Assembly: GCF_018919165.1 (NCBI RefSeq)
Contig: NZ_JAHLQM010000020.1
Coordinates: forward strand, 1 to 48,954
DNA length: 48,954 nucleotides
Source: Amphibacillus sp. MSJ-3
Lineage (GTDB): Bacteria > Bacillota > Bacilli > Bacillales > Amphibacillaceae
Direction: 5' to 3'
Part shown: positions 1 through 8,787 of the stretch, piece by piece
How the letters are laid out: each line of letters opens with the position of its first letter
Numbering within the stretch: the first letter of the stretch is position 1
Translations under genes and position numbers: made by a program
Notes under the pieces: model-generated
What the model was told of the DNA's origin: nothing
The model's database searches: none
What the model saw: the letters and a program-made list of their open reading frames with translations, nothing else

Positions 1-120
1 ATCAGTGAGTAAGTGTGGTGCAAAAGGGAAACCCATTCAGTGGGCCTTTTAGGCCGAGGCCGGTAACATAGGCTTTCAGCCGCAGAGCAAACCACCAGTT
101 CACACTGGTGGTTTTGATTT
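1..120 (+). terminator. Structured leader-like stretch ending in an intrinsic-type hairpin
   Basis: The arms AACCACCAG (90-98) and CTGGTGGTT (105-113) form a perfect 9-bp stem followed by a T-rich tail. It probably ends a transcript entering from outside the window. The preceding 80 bases are GC-richer than the surroundings and contain further short complementary blocks (for example GGCC elements around 47-66), so this may be the 3' end of a structured RNA. I could not assign it to a known RNA family. AGTTCAC at 97-103 also resembles the end of the IS200/IS605-type element at the far right of the window, but here it lies inside the hairpin loop, so I do not call an IS. Confidence 0.5.
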
Positions 121-141
121 ATTTCTAGCGAGTTAAATTTG

Positions 142-184
142 TTGACATTCAATATAATAATAGTGATAATAGATAGCATGCTAT
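142..184 (+). promoter_or_regulatory. SigA promoter and palindromic operator candidate for the MarR-ABC operon
   Basis: TTGACA (142-147) and GATAAT (165-170) are separated by exactly 17 bp, a near-consensus vegetative promoter. Immediately after it lies the perfect 12-bp palindrome ATAGCATGCTAT (173-184), covering the expected transcription start. A palindrome at this place in front of a MarR gene is the usual arrangement for autoregulation, so this is the likely binding site of the regulator encoded at 203. The promoter is seen directly; the operator role is inferred. Confidence 0.7.
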
Positions 185-202
185 GTATCGGAGGGGAAAT
201 TG

Positions 203-640
203 GTGTCAAAGGATATTATCTTTTATATTAGACTTGTCCATTTTGCACTAGAACGGGAAAAAAATATCTACTTTGAAAGTCAAAATTTAACCTCGTCACA
301 AGGTGATATTTTACTTTTTCTAGGTGGAGCAAGATGGCATAATAAAGAAGTTAACCAAAAAGATATTGAACAACATTTTAGATTGTCGAATCCAACAGTT
401 ACGGGTTTACTTAATCGTTTGGAGGAAAAGGGATTTGTCGAACGAAAGAAAAGTCAGGTAGACGGACGCAATAAGAATATTTACTTGACCGATCACAGTT
501 TGTCTATTCTGGATCAGTTTAAAGATCATAATCATGTTATTGATCAAAAGCTTTTTTATAATATAGATAAAAGCGAACAAAAAATGATGTTAGAATATTT
601 GAAGAAATTATTAGCTAATTTGAACAATGAACCCCGATGA
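203..640 (+). CDS. MarR-family transcriptional regulator
   Basis: A protein of about 145 residues with the MarR winged-helix layout. An N-terminal dimerisation helix is followed by the helix-turn-helix around residues 53-75 (QKDIEQHFRLSNPTVTGLLNRLEEKGFVERKK, read in pieces) and the wing with the typical basic D-G-R-N-K turn. GTG at 203 is preferred over TTG at 200 because the GGAGGGG ribosome site (190-196) then sits 6 nt away. It is the first gene of an operon with two ABC exporter half-transporters, so it probably represses them and responds to a compound they export. The palindrome at 173-184 is the likely operator. The family call is secure; the ligand is unknown. Confidence 0.9.
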   Translation: MSKDIIFYIRLVHFALEREKNIYFESQNLTSSQGDILLFLGGARWHNKEVNQKDIEQHFRLSNPTVTGLLNRLEEKGFVERKKSQVDGRNKNIYLTDHSLSILDQFKDHNHVIDQKLFYNIDKSEQKMMLEYLKKLLANLNNEPR

Positions 641-676
641 AATAAGTTATGTAATAGGAGACAGGAGGTAGAGAAG

Positions 677-2416
677 ATGGTAAAAAAACTCATGCCATTT
701 TTAGGTGAATACAAAAAAGAAGCAATTTTAACACCAGTTATGGTGATGTTAGAAGTAATCCTGGAACTAATGATACCATTACTAATGGCACGCATTGTTG
801 ACTATGGGATTCAAGGTGAAGGTGGAATGCCTTATACAATTAAAATAGGATTGCTAATGATCGGATTAGCTGTTTTAGCACTTATTTTTGGCGGATTAAG
901 TGGGAAATATTCTGCGATTGCAGGGATGGGTTTCGCGAAAAATTTACGAGCTGGATTATTTAGTAAAATTCAGACCTATTCCTTTGCCAATGTAGATAAA
1001 TTTACAACAGCCTCTTTAGTTACACGTTTAACAACTGATATTACAAATACACAGAATGCTTTGATGATGCTTCTTCGAATGGCTGTTAGGGCACCAATTA
1101 TGTTAATCGGAGCCTCAATCATGGCAATATCAATTAATCCACGATTATCAATGATCTTTTTAATTACGATGCCAATATTAGCCCTTTCGCTTTATTTAAT
1201 TGGAAGCCGAGCCCACCCGAGATTTCTTGATATGTTGGAGAAATATGATTTGTTAAATGAAAAAATTCAAGATTTTATTGTCAATATTCGTGTGGTAAAA
1301 GCTTTTGTTAGAGAGGACTATGAAGAAGAAAAATTTATTAATAGTGCTAAAAGTGTGAGTGATGCACAACTGAGAGCAGAGAAACTAGTTATTCTAAATA
1401 TGCCAATTATGCAGTTTGTTGTCTACACAAGTATTGTTGCGATCTTGTGGTTTGGTGGCAACATGGTGATTGGTGGTCAATTTAATATTGGTGAACTATC
1501 AAGTTTTATTATGTATATGATGCAAGTACTTATATCTTTAATGATGTTGTCGATGATTTTCATTATGCTAATTATTTCTCGAGCATCTTTTTCACGTATC
1601 ATTGAAGGCTTAGAAGAAGTTCCCATGTTAGATGATCAAGATGCACAGCCAAATCTAGACTTAAAAGACGGTAGTATCGAATTCAAACAAGTAAACTTTA
1701 GTTATAATCGTGATCCGAACAACTTGGTGCTCAGAGACATTGATTTAAGGATTGAATCTGGACAAACGATTGGGATTATAGGGGGGACGGGTTCTTCTAA
1801 ATCAACATTTGTTCAATTAATTCCAAGATTATATGATGTCTTAGATGGTGAAGTTATTGTTGGTGGTCATAATGTCAAGGATTATCCATTAAAAACTTTA
1901 CGTGATCAAGTGGCAATGGTCTTACAAAACAATGTTTTGTTTAGTGGCACGATAAAAGAGAACTTGAAGTGGGGGAATGAAAACGCAAGTGATGAAGAGG
2001 TAATTGCCGCAGCAAAGTCTGCTCAAGCACATGACTTTATTAGCTCATTCCCAAATGGTTACGATACGGATTTAGGTCAAGGTGGTGTCAATGTTTCTGG
2101 TGGACAAAAGCAACGTTTAACAATTGCTAGAGCATTGCTTAAAAAACCGAAAATTGTTATTTTGGATGATTCAACAAGTGCAGTTGATACAGCAACTGAT
2201 GCAGCTATTCGAACAGAATTTAAAGAACAATTTAAAGCTGTTACTACATTAATTATTGCCCAACGGGTTAGCTCAGTATCAGATGCAGATAAGATTATCG
2301 TCATTGACAATGGGACAATTAATGGCTTCGATACACATGATAATTTACTGAAAACAAATGATATTTACCGAGAAATTTATGATTCACAAAGCAAGGGAGT
2401 GAATGAAGATGAGTAG
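677..2416 (+). CDS. Multidrug-type ABC exporter half-transporter with degenerate ATPase site
   Basis: A 579-residue exporter subunit with six membrane segments in about residues 1-310 and a nucleotide-binding domain after about 335. The signature (NVSGGQKQRL) is canonical. Its own catalytic elements are altered: the Walker A reads GGTGSSKST (serine for the last glycine), Walker B ends ILDDSTSAVD (Asp for the catalytic Glu), and the switch-loop His is Gln (IIAQRVSSV). This is the pattern of the catalytically weak half of heterodimeric exporters such as BmrC/BmrD, YheI/YheH or LmrC/LmrD. It overlaps the next gene, its expected partner. An AGGAGG ribosome site lies upstream of the ATG at 677. 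Substrate cannot be read; drug or toxic-compound efflux is inferred from the family and the MarR neighbour. Confidence 0.9.
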   Translation: MVKKLMPFLGEYKKEAILTPVMVMLEVILELMIPLLMARIVDYGIQGEGGMPYTIKIGLLMIGLAVLALIFGGLSGKYSAIAGMGFAKNLRAGLFSKIQTYSFANVDKFTTASLVTRLTTDITNTQNALMMLLRMAVRAPIMLIGASIMAISINPRLSMIFLITMPILALSLYLIGSRAHPRFLDMLEKYDLLNEKIQDFIVNIRVVKAFVREDYEEEKFINSAKSVSDAQLRAEKLVILNMPIMQFVVYTSIVAILWFGGNMVIGGQFNIGELSSFIMYMMQVLISLMMLSMIFIMLIISRASFSRIIEGLEEVPMLDDQDAQPNLDLKDGSIEFKQVNFSYNRDPNNLVLRDIDLRIESGQTIGIIGGTGSSKSTFVQLIPRLYDVLDGEVIVGGHNVKDYPLKTLRDQVAMVLQNNVLFSGTIKENLKWGNENASDEEVIAAAKSAQAHDFISSFPNGYDTDLGQGGVNVSGGQKQRLTIARALLKKPKIVILDDSTSAVDTATDAAIRTEFKEQFKAVTTLIIAQRVSSVSDADKIIVIDNGTINGFDTHDNLLKTNDIYREIYDSQSKGVNEDE

Positions 2417-4325
2417 ACAACCTAAAGCTGAAGGTGGACCAATGCGTGGTGGCCCAAAAGGAATGGGGAAACCGACTAATATTGGTCAGACGATGAAGAG
2501 AATTGCTTATTACATGAGAGAAGATAAGTGGATTTTATTGATTGTCTTTATTTCGATTATTGTTAGTGCAGTAGCTAATATTGTTGGAATATCTGCATTG
2601 CAAATCATTATTGATAACTATCTACAACCTTTGACTCAAAATAATAATAGTGAATTAATGAGAGAATTTATTCTCGTCATTGGTGGAATTTCAATTGTAT
2701 ATTTGGTAGGGGTTGGCTCTACTTATCTGTTTAATCGCTTAATGGTTGGAGTATCAACCCGAACCTTATATAAAATTCGGGTTGACTTATTTACGAAGAT
2801 GGAATCACTACCAATCAAATATTATGATACAAATACCCACGGTAATTTAATGAGCTTGTATACGAATGATATTGATACGTTAAGACAGGTTTTATCAAAC
2901 AGTATTACAGGTTTCATTAACTCGTTGATTACAGTTGTTGGTGTATTCACGATGATGATTATTTACAGTTGGCAATTAACGATTATTGTCGTGCTTATGA
3001 TGTCGTTAATGTTACTATCAATTCGTGTGATTGGTGGGAAAAGTGCCAACTTCTTTATGAGACAACAACAAGAAATTGGTCGGGTTAATGGTTTTATTGA
3101 AGAGATGATCGAAGGACAAAAGGTTATTAAAGTCTTTTCCCGTCAAGAAAGAGTCATTGAAGAATTTGAAGTGTTAAATGAAGCATTACGTAATAGTGCG
3201 ACAAGTGCTAATATATTTGCTAACATCCTAATGCCAATCATGGTTAACTTATCCTATGTGCTGTACGCGATTACAGCAATGGTTGGCGGATTATTTGCAA
3301 TCAATGGTACTCTATCAATCGGAACAGTTATCGCATTCTTACAGTTTACAAGAACATTGTCGCAACCGATTAATCAAATTTCACAACAAATGAATGCTGT
3401 TTTAACCTCGCTTGCAGGTGCTGAACGTATTTTTAATGTAATTGATGAAAAACCTGAATTAGATGAAGGACAGGTGACGATGGTTCCTGTTGAACTTGAC
3501 CAGGATAACCAAATGACTGAAGTTGATTATCGGACTGGCGAGTTTGCGTGGAAAGAAGAAAATGCAGATGGCTCTATTAAATATACCCGTGTTAGAGGGA
3601 ATGTTGTATTCAGCGATGTAACTTTCGGTTATGAAAAGAATAAGACAGTCCTCAAAGGGGTATCGTTGTATGCAAAACCAGGTCAAAAAATAGCATTTGT
3701 AGGTTCGACAGGTGCAGGAAAAACGACGATTACTAATTTAATCAATCGATTTTATGATGTCCCTTCGGGTAAAATTAGTATAGATGGAATTGAAATTAAT
3801 AAAATTAAGAAACCTGATTTACGTCGATCATTAGCGATGGTATTACAAGATACACATTTATTTACCGGAACGGTGATGGAGAATATTCGTTATGGTCGGC
3901 TGGATGCAACGGATGAAGAGGTTATTGCTGCTGCAAAATTAGCAAATGCCGATAAGTTTATTAGACATTTAGAAAATGGCTATCAAACAGTCTTAACCTC
4001 AGATGCTTCAAATCTTTCGCAAGGTCAGCGTCAGCTTTTAGCTATAGCAAGGGCTGCAATTGCGGAAACACCAATTCTTATTTTAGATGAGGCAACATCA
4101 TCAATTGATACACGAACTGAGAAGTTAATTCAAAAAGGTATGGATCGTCTGATGGAAGGGAAAACATCATTTATTATCGCCCACCGTTTATCTACAGTCC
4201 GATCAGCTAAAGCTATTATGGTTCTTGAACATGGTGAAATTATTGAACGTGGTGATCATGATCAATTAATCGAACAAAAAGGACGTTATTATGAACTATC
4301 GGCTGGATTATTTGAATTAACTTAA
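2409..4325 (+). CDS. Multidrug-type ABC exporter half-transporter, catalytically competent partner
   Basis: A 638-residue exporter subunit. A Gly/Lys/Pro-rich cytoplasmic N-terminus of about 25 residues precedes six membrane segments and an ATPase domain with intact elements: Walker A GSTGAGKTT, Walker B ILILDEATSSID with the catalytic Glu, and IIAHRLSTV with the switch His. Its signature is LSQGQRQLL, the variant typical of this half. An insert of about 45 acidic residues separates the membrane and ATPase domains, as is usual in the YheH/LmrD type. ATG at 2409 has AAGGGAG nine nt upstream; ATG at 2403 is also possible. It overlaps the 3' end of the upstream gene, implying translational coupling and a 1:1 heterodimer. 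Confidence 0.9.
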   Translation: MSRQPKAEGGPMRGGPKGMGKPTNIGQTMKRIAYYMREDKWILLIVFISIIVSAVANIVGISALQIIIDNYLQPLTQNNNSELMREFILVIGGISIVYLVGVGSTYLFNRLMVGVSTRTLYKIRVDLFTKMESLPIKYYDTNTHGNLMSLYTNDIDTLRQVLSNSITGFINSLITVVGVFTMMIIYSWQLTIIVVLMMSLMLLSIRVIGGKSANFFMRQQQEIGRVNGFIEEMIEGQKVIKVFSRQERVIEEFEVLNEALRNSATSANIFANILMPIMVNLSYVLYAITAMVGGLFAINGTLSIGTVIAFLQFTRTLSQPINQISQQMNAVLTSLAGAERIFNVIDEKPELDEGQVTMVPVELDQDNQMTEVDYRTGEFAWKEENADGSIKYTRVRGNVVFSDVTFGYEKNKTVLKGVSLYAKPGQKIAFVGSTGAGKTTITNLINRFYDVPSGKISIDGIEINKIKKPDLRRSLAMVLQDTHLFTGTVMENIRYGRLDATDEEVIAAAKLANADKFIRHLENGYQTVLTSDASNLSQGQRQLLAIARAAIAETPILILDEATSSIDTRTEKLIQKGMDRLMEGKTSFIIAHRLSTVRSAKAIMVLEHGEIIERGDHDQLIEQKGRYYELSAGLFELT

Positions 4326-4398
4326 CCTAACTGTTTTGATTAATTAGAGGATTAAGCAAATCCTTTAATCATACATGGGGGACCTATGGATGACAAAC

Positions 4399-4490
4399 GG
4401 GGATTAGCAGTCAGGGAGAAACCCTGTTCGTTCATCTATCATCCAGTTGTGAGGGAAGAAATCCTCCCACTTAGTGGAGGTTCATTTTAG
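4399..4490 (+). repeat. Decayed copy of the dispersed palindromic intergenic repeat (GTTCATCTA type)
   Basis: Reads GGGGATTAGCAGTCAG, then CTGTTCGTTCATCTA, a CCAGTTGTGAGGG stretch, and the hairpin CCTCC-CACTTAGT-GGAGG before TTCATTTTA. The same order of modules recurs at 24061-24165 (GATTCGTTCATCTAAC), 26475-26625 and 25430-25512, each time between genes. Spacing varies and the copies are clearly degenerate. Nature unknown. Confidence 0.55.
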
Positions 4491-4493
4491 AAT

Positions 4494-4530
4494 AAATCAC
4501 CCAAGTACAATTTGTACTTGGGTGATTTTG
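4494..4530. terminator. Bidirectional intrinsic terminator between the ABC operon and the MFS gene
   Basis: A near-perfect inverted repeat, AATCACCCAAGTACAA with its complement TTGTACTTGGGTGATT, flanked by A-rich and T-rich sequence on both sides. It lies between two convergent transcription units (exporter operon on plus, MFS gene on minus) and can end both. Confidence 0.85.
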
Positions 4531-4558
4531 CTGTGGAGTTATAATAAATAATATTTAA

Positions 4559-5809
4559 TTAACTAGCTTTTTTCTGTGTCGTTCTAGTAAAGGACCGGAT
4601 GCTTAGTTTCATTAAGATGGAAACGATAAATGCAAACGCTAGTAACCCAGCAAAGATGTAAAAAGCAGCATTATAGCTTCCTGTGGTATCGTTAATAAAA
4701 GCAACGAGCAAAGGTCCGAAGATTCCGGCGCATGACCACGATGTTAACAGTAATCCATGAATAGCACCGAGTTGAAGTGTTCCAAATAAATCACTTATAA
4801 AGGCAGGGAGTAGGGCGAAACTTCCTCCATACATAGAAATAATAATAAAAATAAATATTTCTAGTAACAACGCATTCGTCACATTAGGAAGTGTTAACAT
4901 TAGGACAAATTGAACACCAAAAAACATCAGGAATACGTTACTACGTCCTAAATAATCAGAAAAAGCTGACCAGCCAATTCGGCCACCGCCATTAAATAAT
5001 CCCATTATTCCAACCATTGTTGCTGCAGCAGTAACACTCATTCCAACTTTAGATTGGGCAAATGGAGAAGCGGCTGAAATTAACATAATTCCGTTGGAAA
5101 TGTTAATAAACATCATAATCCATAGTAACCAAAAACGATTCGTACGAATTGCCTCTTTGGCGGTTAATTGCTGTAAGCTTGTTTGGATTTTTTCTGTTTT
5201 AGTTGTTGTATTCTTTGTTGACTTTGTAGATGGTACCCAATTTTCAGGTGGTCTTACAATATAAAGAGCACCACTCAACATGAGAGTAAAATAAATTGCT
5301 GCCAAAATAAAAAACGTATTGGATAATCCAACCGCCTCAATTAATCGAGTTATGACAGGTGCTGCAATTAAGGACCCAGCCCCAAATCCCATGACTGCCA
5401 TTCCTGTAGCGAGTCCACGGCGATCTGGAAACCATTTTACAAGTGTTGATACTGGTGAAATATAGCCAAGTCCAAGTCCCATTCCACCAATAATTCCATA
5501 ACCCAAATAAAATAATATTAATGATTCTGTTGCTAAAGATAGCCCAGTGATCAGTTGCCCAGAGCCGAACAGAATAGCCGCAATTGTTGCGGATTTTCTT
5601 GGTCCCCATTTCTCTACCGAACTTCCGAATAGGGCAGCAGACGTACCTAATAAAGCGATTGCAAGAGTAAATGCTACTGTAACTGTTTTGTCGCTCCATC
5701 CAATTAAATCTGCGATTGGATTTTTCAATACGCTATATGCATAGACAGATCCAATTGAAAGGTGGATGGCAATAGCGGACAATGCTATAAGCCAACGATT
5801 TTTTTTCAT
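4559..5809 (-). CDS. MFS transporter, OFA (oxalate/formate antiporter-like) family
   Basis: A 416-residue, 12-membrane-segment carrier. The N-terminus (NRWLIALSAIAIHLSIGSVYAYSV) and the segment PVSTLVKWFPDRRGLATGMA match the OFA subfamily, which includes OxlT and many monocarboxylate carriers of unknown substrate. The start is placed at the ATG at 5809, where CGGAGG lies five nt upstream; an open frame extends 33 codons further but has no ribosome site and those residues are unlike the family. It stands alone on the minus strand between the exporter terminator and a lipoprotein gene. Substrate is not predictable; lactate, pyruvate, formate or oxalate exchange are the family options. Confidence 0.88.
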   Translation of the reverse strand: MKKNRWLIALSAIAIHLSIGSVYAYSVLKNPIADLIGWSDKTVTVAFTLAIALLGTSAALFGSSVEKWGPRKSATIAAILFGSGQLITGLSLATESLILFYLGYGIIGGMGLGLGYISPVSTLVKWFPDRRGLATGMAVMGFGAGSLIAAPVITRLIEAVGLSNTFFILAAIYFTLMLSGALYIVRPPENWVPSTKSTKNTTTKTEKIQTSLQQLTAKEAIRTNRFWLLWIMMFINISNGIMLISAASPFAQSKVGMSVTAAATMVGIMGLFNGGGRIGWSAFSDYLGRSNVFLMFFGVQFVLMLTLPNVTNALLLEIFIFIIISMYGGSFALLPAFISDLFGTLQLGAIHGLLLTSWSCAGIFGPLLVAFINDTTGSYNAAFYIFAGLLAFAFIVSILMKLSIRSFTRTTQKKAS

Positions 5810-5947
5810 TATTACCTCCGAGTATATACCCACAGCTCTGTATTCACTATAGCAGACTTCTGCAAGTGAAGTAGTGAACAATTTATGAACAATCTTCAAT
5901 TTATCCAAATATATAGAATAAAATCCGTTAAATTGTTATTCACCCTA

Positions 5948-6502
5948 TTAACTGGATGTAAGATTCATATAATTTGAGGAATTACTTTGAAGGTGATCGG
6001 TTTCAGAATACTCAATCGTCACAACTTCTTCCGTCCATATTTCAACTAAGGTAATTATCCATGTCTGTTTATTTTTATTGAAGTATGTTGATCGAACAGC
6101 GTATAGCTCGCTTGGTTGGATATCTTTTTGTGATAGAACCTGTTCTAATACTTCAGATTCGGTCATTTTAGCACCTTCAGGTGAATCTGATTCACAAATA
6201 GTGTAATGTTCAATTGTTGATCTTGCTGGGTAGGATTCATGCAGTTCCTTATGCCAAATATCAACTTTATCACCATAGTTTAATTCCTTTGGAGCATTGG
6301 AGAACCAAATCATTTGATAGAACTCAGACACACCACCGTTTCCACTTAAATCTTCAGGTATTACGCTTGAAACCAGTATATTCTGTTCTGATTTTTCGAC
6401 AACATATCCGGTAATGTCTGGTGCTCTATCCGCTTGGTTACTGCAGCTAATTAAACTGATTGTCAATGAAATTATGTAGATAAGCTGAATAAGTCGTTTC
6501 AT
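5948..6502 (-). CDS. Lipoprotein with DUF3221-like domain
   Basis: About 184 residues. The N-terminus MKRLIQLIYIISLTISLISC is a lipoprotein signal peptide with the lipobox L-I-S-C. The following region (ITGYVVEKSEQNILV, then IWFSNAPKELNYGDKVDIW and ESYPARSTIE) has the layout of DUF3221, found in small exported proteins such as B. subtilis YobA. ATG at 6502 has AAAGG eight nt upstream and gives a normal signal peptide; GTG at 6511 is the alternative. Function is unknown. It has its own short upstream space and no operon partner, so context does not help. Confidence 0.75.
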   Translation of the reverse strand: MKRLIQLIYIISLTISLISCSNQADRAPDITGYVVEKSEQNILVSSVIPEDLSGNGGVSEFYQMIWFSNAPKELNYGDKVDIWHKELHESYPARSTIEHYTICESDSPEGAKMTESEVLEQVLSQKDIQPSELYAVRSTYFNKNKQTWIITLVEIWTEEVVTIEYSETDHLQSNSSNYMNLTSS

Positions 6503-7042
6503 AGAGTTCACCTTTCGTTAATCTTTAAATAGTAGACGAACTTATAATAAAAAAGTTACAAACATTGACAAGCAAAATGAGAAAAGATGAACTTAGATAT
6601 GGCATTTCTTTAATATTTCATTTTTTAATTAAGCTTAGTGGAAAGATGATTAAGATTAACTGACTGCAACCGCTTGCCTCATGTATGCAAGTGAAACTTC
6701 TACCTCAAATAATAAACAAATCCGATTTTACTGATGAAGGAAGCTATGAAAGATCTGAAATTTAGAAAGAAAAGCACCCTGTTGTATTGTTTTAATGACA
6801 GGGTACTTTTTTTGCTTGGACTTTCTTATTTTTTAAAGGTTAGGATTATAAAAAAACATCAGGTTAGTCCAGTTTATCCATTGATTTGTAATGATCTTTA
6901 GGTTTCATCATAGATAACCATCCGCAAAACTTCCAGGTCAAAGCCAAAAGGAACTTATTTGGTTTAGATGTCAAATAACGATTGGAAATGTCCTGATTCA
7001 CTCAATTAACAGATACTTTGATTGAAACTTTGATTTTCAAAT
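6503..7042. other. 540-bp intergenic region with a hairpin and repeat remnants
   Basis: No gene supported. A fragment of the dispersed repeat starts around 6659 (TAACTGACTGCAA). A hairpin at 6774-6808 (ACCCTGT ... ACAGGGT with T/A tracts on both sides) is a possible terminator for the UPF0210 gene, which ends at 7043 on the minus strand. The remainder is AT-rich with no open frame of interest. Confidence 0.5.
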
Positions 7043-8404
7043 TTAGTTAATTAACGATTGGAGAGGAGCAGGAATACGACCACCTCGTTTAATCATTTTC
7101 TCTGAACTAAATGGTTTGACCCCAATGATGGGTGCTCGACCGAGTAGCCCACCGAACTCAACAATTTCCCCTTCTTCCTTTCCGATCACTGGAATGATTC
7201 GAACAGCTGTTGTTTTTTTGTTAATCATACCGATCGCGGCCTCATCAGCGATGATCCCCGCTAGTGTTTCAGGCTCCGCATCTCCTGATAAAGCGATCAT
7301 ATCGAGGCCGACGGAGCAAACACAAGTCATCGCCTCAAGTTTGTCCAATGTTAATGAACCATCTTCAATTCCACGGATCATTCCATTGTCTTCACTAACA
7401 GGAATGAATGCACCACTCAAGCCCCCAACATAAGAACTTGCCATTGCGCCACCTTTTTTTACTGCGTCATTCATTAGAGCGAGGGCAGCAATCGTACCAT
7501 GCGTCCCAACGCTTTCAAGACCAATCTCTTCAAGAATTTCTGCGACACTATCATTCATTGCATTCGTTGGTGCTAAAGATAAATCCATGATCCCAAAAGG
7601 AACATTAAGGCGTTCTGCCACGACACGTCCTAATAATTCACCAGCTCTAGTAATTTTAAAAGCAGTCTTTTTAATGACATCAGCTACTTCACCTAAATCC
7701 GCATTAGGGTATCGTTTTAAAGCATTGAGAACGACACCCGGTCCGCTAACACCAACACTTAAAACTGCTTCGCCTTCACCACTTCCATGGAATGCACCGG
7801 CCATAAAAGGATTGTCCTCAACTGGATTACAGAAAGCAACAAATTTTGCACAACCAATACTTTGATTATCCTTTGTTAATTCAGCGGTTTCTTTGATGAC
7901 TTCACCTAGTTTTCTTACTGCGTCCATGTTGATTCCCGCCCGGGTTGAGCCGATTGAAACGGAACTGCAAACACGCTCTGTCGTTGCCAATGCTTGTGGA
8001 ATTGCATTTAACAGGGTTAGGTCACTATTAGTCATCCCTTTGTGAACCAGTGCTGAATAACCACCGATAAAGTCAACACCTGTCTGGTGAGCCGCCTTGT
8101 CAAGAACATGGGCCAATTCAATGGCTTGTTCAACGGTGGCATCGCCTAATATTTCTGCGATTGGTGTAATAGAAATCCGCTTGTTAATAATTGGAATCCC
8201 GTATTCCTTTTCAACCTGCTCAGCAACTGGTTTAAGTTTACCAGCGTAGTCAGTTATCTTTTGATAAACTTTCTTTTTTACTATTTCAAAGTCACTGTCC
8301 GCACAATTACGTAAGCTAATTCCCATCGTAACCGTTCGAATATCGAGACTTTCTAACTCCACCATTCGAATCGTCTCTTGAATTTCACTGTGAGCGATTG
8401 CCAT
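7043..8404 (-). CDS. UPF0210/DUF711 (PFL-like) protein
   Basis: A 453-residue soluble protein with conserved stretches of the UPF0210 family (DUF711): an N-terminal [20 protein letters not shown] segment, the [14 protein letters not shown] motif, [19 protein letters not shown], and the C-terminal [15 protein letters not shown] at 8404 follows an AAGGGGG ribosome site. Members are often paired with the small ACT-domain protein UPF0237, as here (12-bp spacing), suggesting one functional unit. The biochemical role is not established to my knowledge. The upstream glycine riboswitch and an ACT partner point to glycine/serine or one-carbon metabolism, which is inference. Confidence 0.9.
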   Translation of the reverse strand: MAIAHSEIQETIRMVELESLDIRTVTMGISLRNCADSDFEIVKKKVYQKITDYAGKLKPVAEQVEKEYGIPIINKRISITPIAEILGDATVEQAIELAHVLDKAAHQTGVDFIGGYSALVHKGMTNSDLTLLNAIPQALATTERVCSSVSIGSTRAGINMDAVRKLGEVIKETAELTKDNQSIGCAKFVAFCNPVEDNPFMAGAFHGSGEGEAVLSVGVSGPGVVLNALKRYPNADLGEVADVIKKTAFKITRAGELLGRVVAERLNVPFGIMDLSLAPTNAMNDSVAEILEEIGLESVGTHGTIAALALMNDAVKKGGAMASSYVGGLSGAFIPVSEDNGMIRGIEDGSLTLDKLEAMTCVCSVGLDMIALSGDAEPETLAGIIADEAAIGMINKKTTAVRIIPVIGKEEGEIVEFGGLLGRAPIIGVKPFSSEKMIKRGGRIPAPLQSLIN

Positions 8405-8416
8405 CTTAATTCCCCC

Positions 8417-8689
8417 TTAAATTCGGTGCATCGCTTGAAAAACATCCTCAAGCTGAATACTGATGCTCAAATTCATTTCATCTTCAATCGTTTCAAATGC
8501 TTTTAATAATTGTTCCAAATGATTTTGTTCAGCAATATCAACAATCATCATCATTGTAAAGTAATCCTGTAAAATCGTTTGACTAATATCATGGATGTTC
8601 ATATTAAATTCAGCTAATACACTTGTTACACGAGCTATAATGCCAACTTTATCTTTCCCAACTACCGTTACAACTGCACGTTTTTGCAT
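8417..8689 (-). CDS. ACT-domain protein, UPF0237 family
   Basis: A 90-residue protein consisting of a single ACT domain (RAVVTVVGKDKVGIIARVTSVLAEFNM in pieces), related to the regulatory domain of GcvR and to amino-acid-binding ACT folds. ATG at 8689 is preferred over GTG at 8698 since GGGGTG lies about seven nt upstream and 90 residues is the usual family length. It is the first gene after the glycine riboswitch and is probably cotranscribed with the UPF0210 gene. ACT domains usually sense amino acids; glycine is the obvious candidate from the leader RNA, but that is inference. Confidence 0.9.
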   Translation of the reverse strand: MQKRAVVTVVGKDKVGIIARVTSVLAEFNMNIHDISQTILQDYFTMMMIVDIAEQNHLEQLLKAFETIEDEMNLSISIQLEDVFQAMHRI

Positions 8690-8723
8690 CTTCGTCACCC
8701 CATTGAATAAATATTTTAAAAAC

Positions 8724-8753
8724 TAAAAAAAGATTGGAGCTTATCCCCAATCT
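8724..8753 (-). terminator. Intrinsic terminator in the leader, expression platform of the glycine riboswitch
   Basis: On the minus strand AGATTGG and CCAATCT form a 7-bp stem with a 9-nt loop, followed by seven T, 35 nt upstream of the ACT gene. The 5' arm overlaps CTGAGATT (complement of 8749-8756), which is also complementary to AATCTCAG in the aptamer (complement of 8805-8812). So an alternative pairing between aptamer and terminator arm is possible. A second hairpin (8757-8790, GACAAC ... GTTGTC) sits between aptamer and terminator. Confidence 0.8.
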
Positions 8754-8787
8754 CAGTGACAACAATGATGGCTATCATCATTTTGTT

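Noticed and set aside
1-113. A known metabolite riboswitch in front of the MarR operon
   Set aside because: I compared it by eye with cobalamin, c-di-GMP, lysine and THF types and found no convincing core; moreover the MarR promoter lies downstream of it.
1-120. Right end of a second IS200/IS605-type element at the left edge (shared AGTTCAC)
   Set aside because: The shared heptamer lies in the loop of a perfect terminator hairpin and no tnpB tail is seen upstream in the available bases.
5810-5908. A 33-residue longer N-terminus for the OFA-family carrier
   Set aside because: The extra residues precede the strong CGGAGG site and the usual family start M-K-K-N-R-W, so the shorter start is taken.
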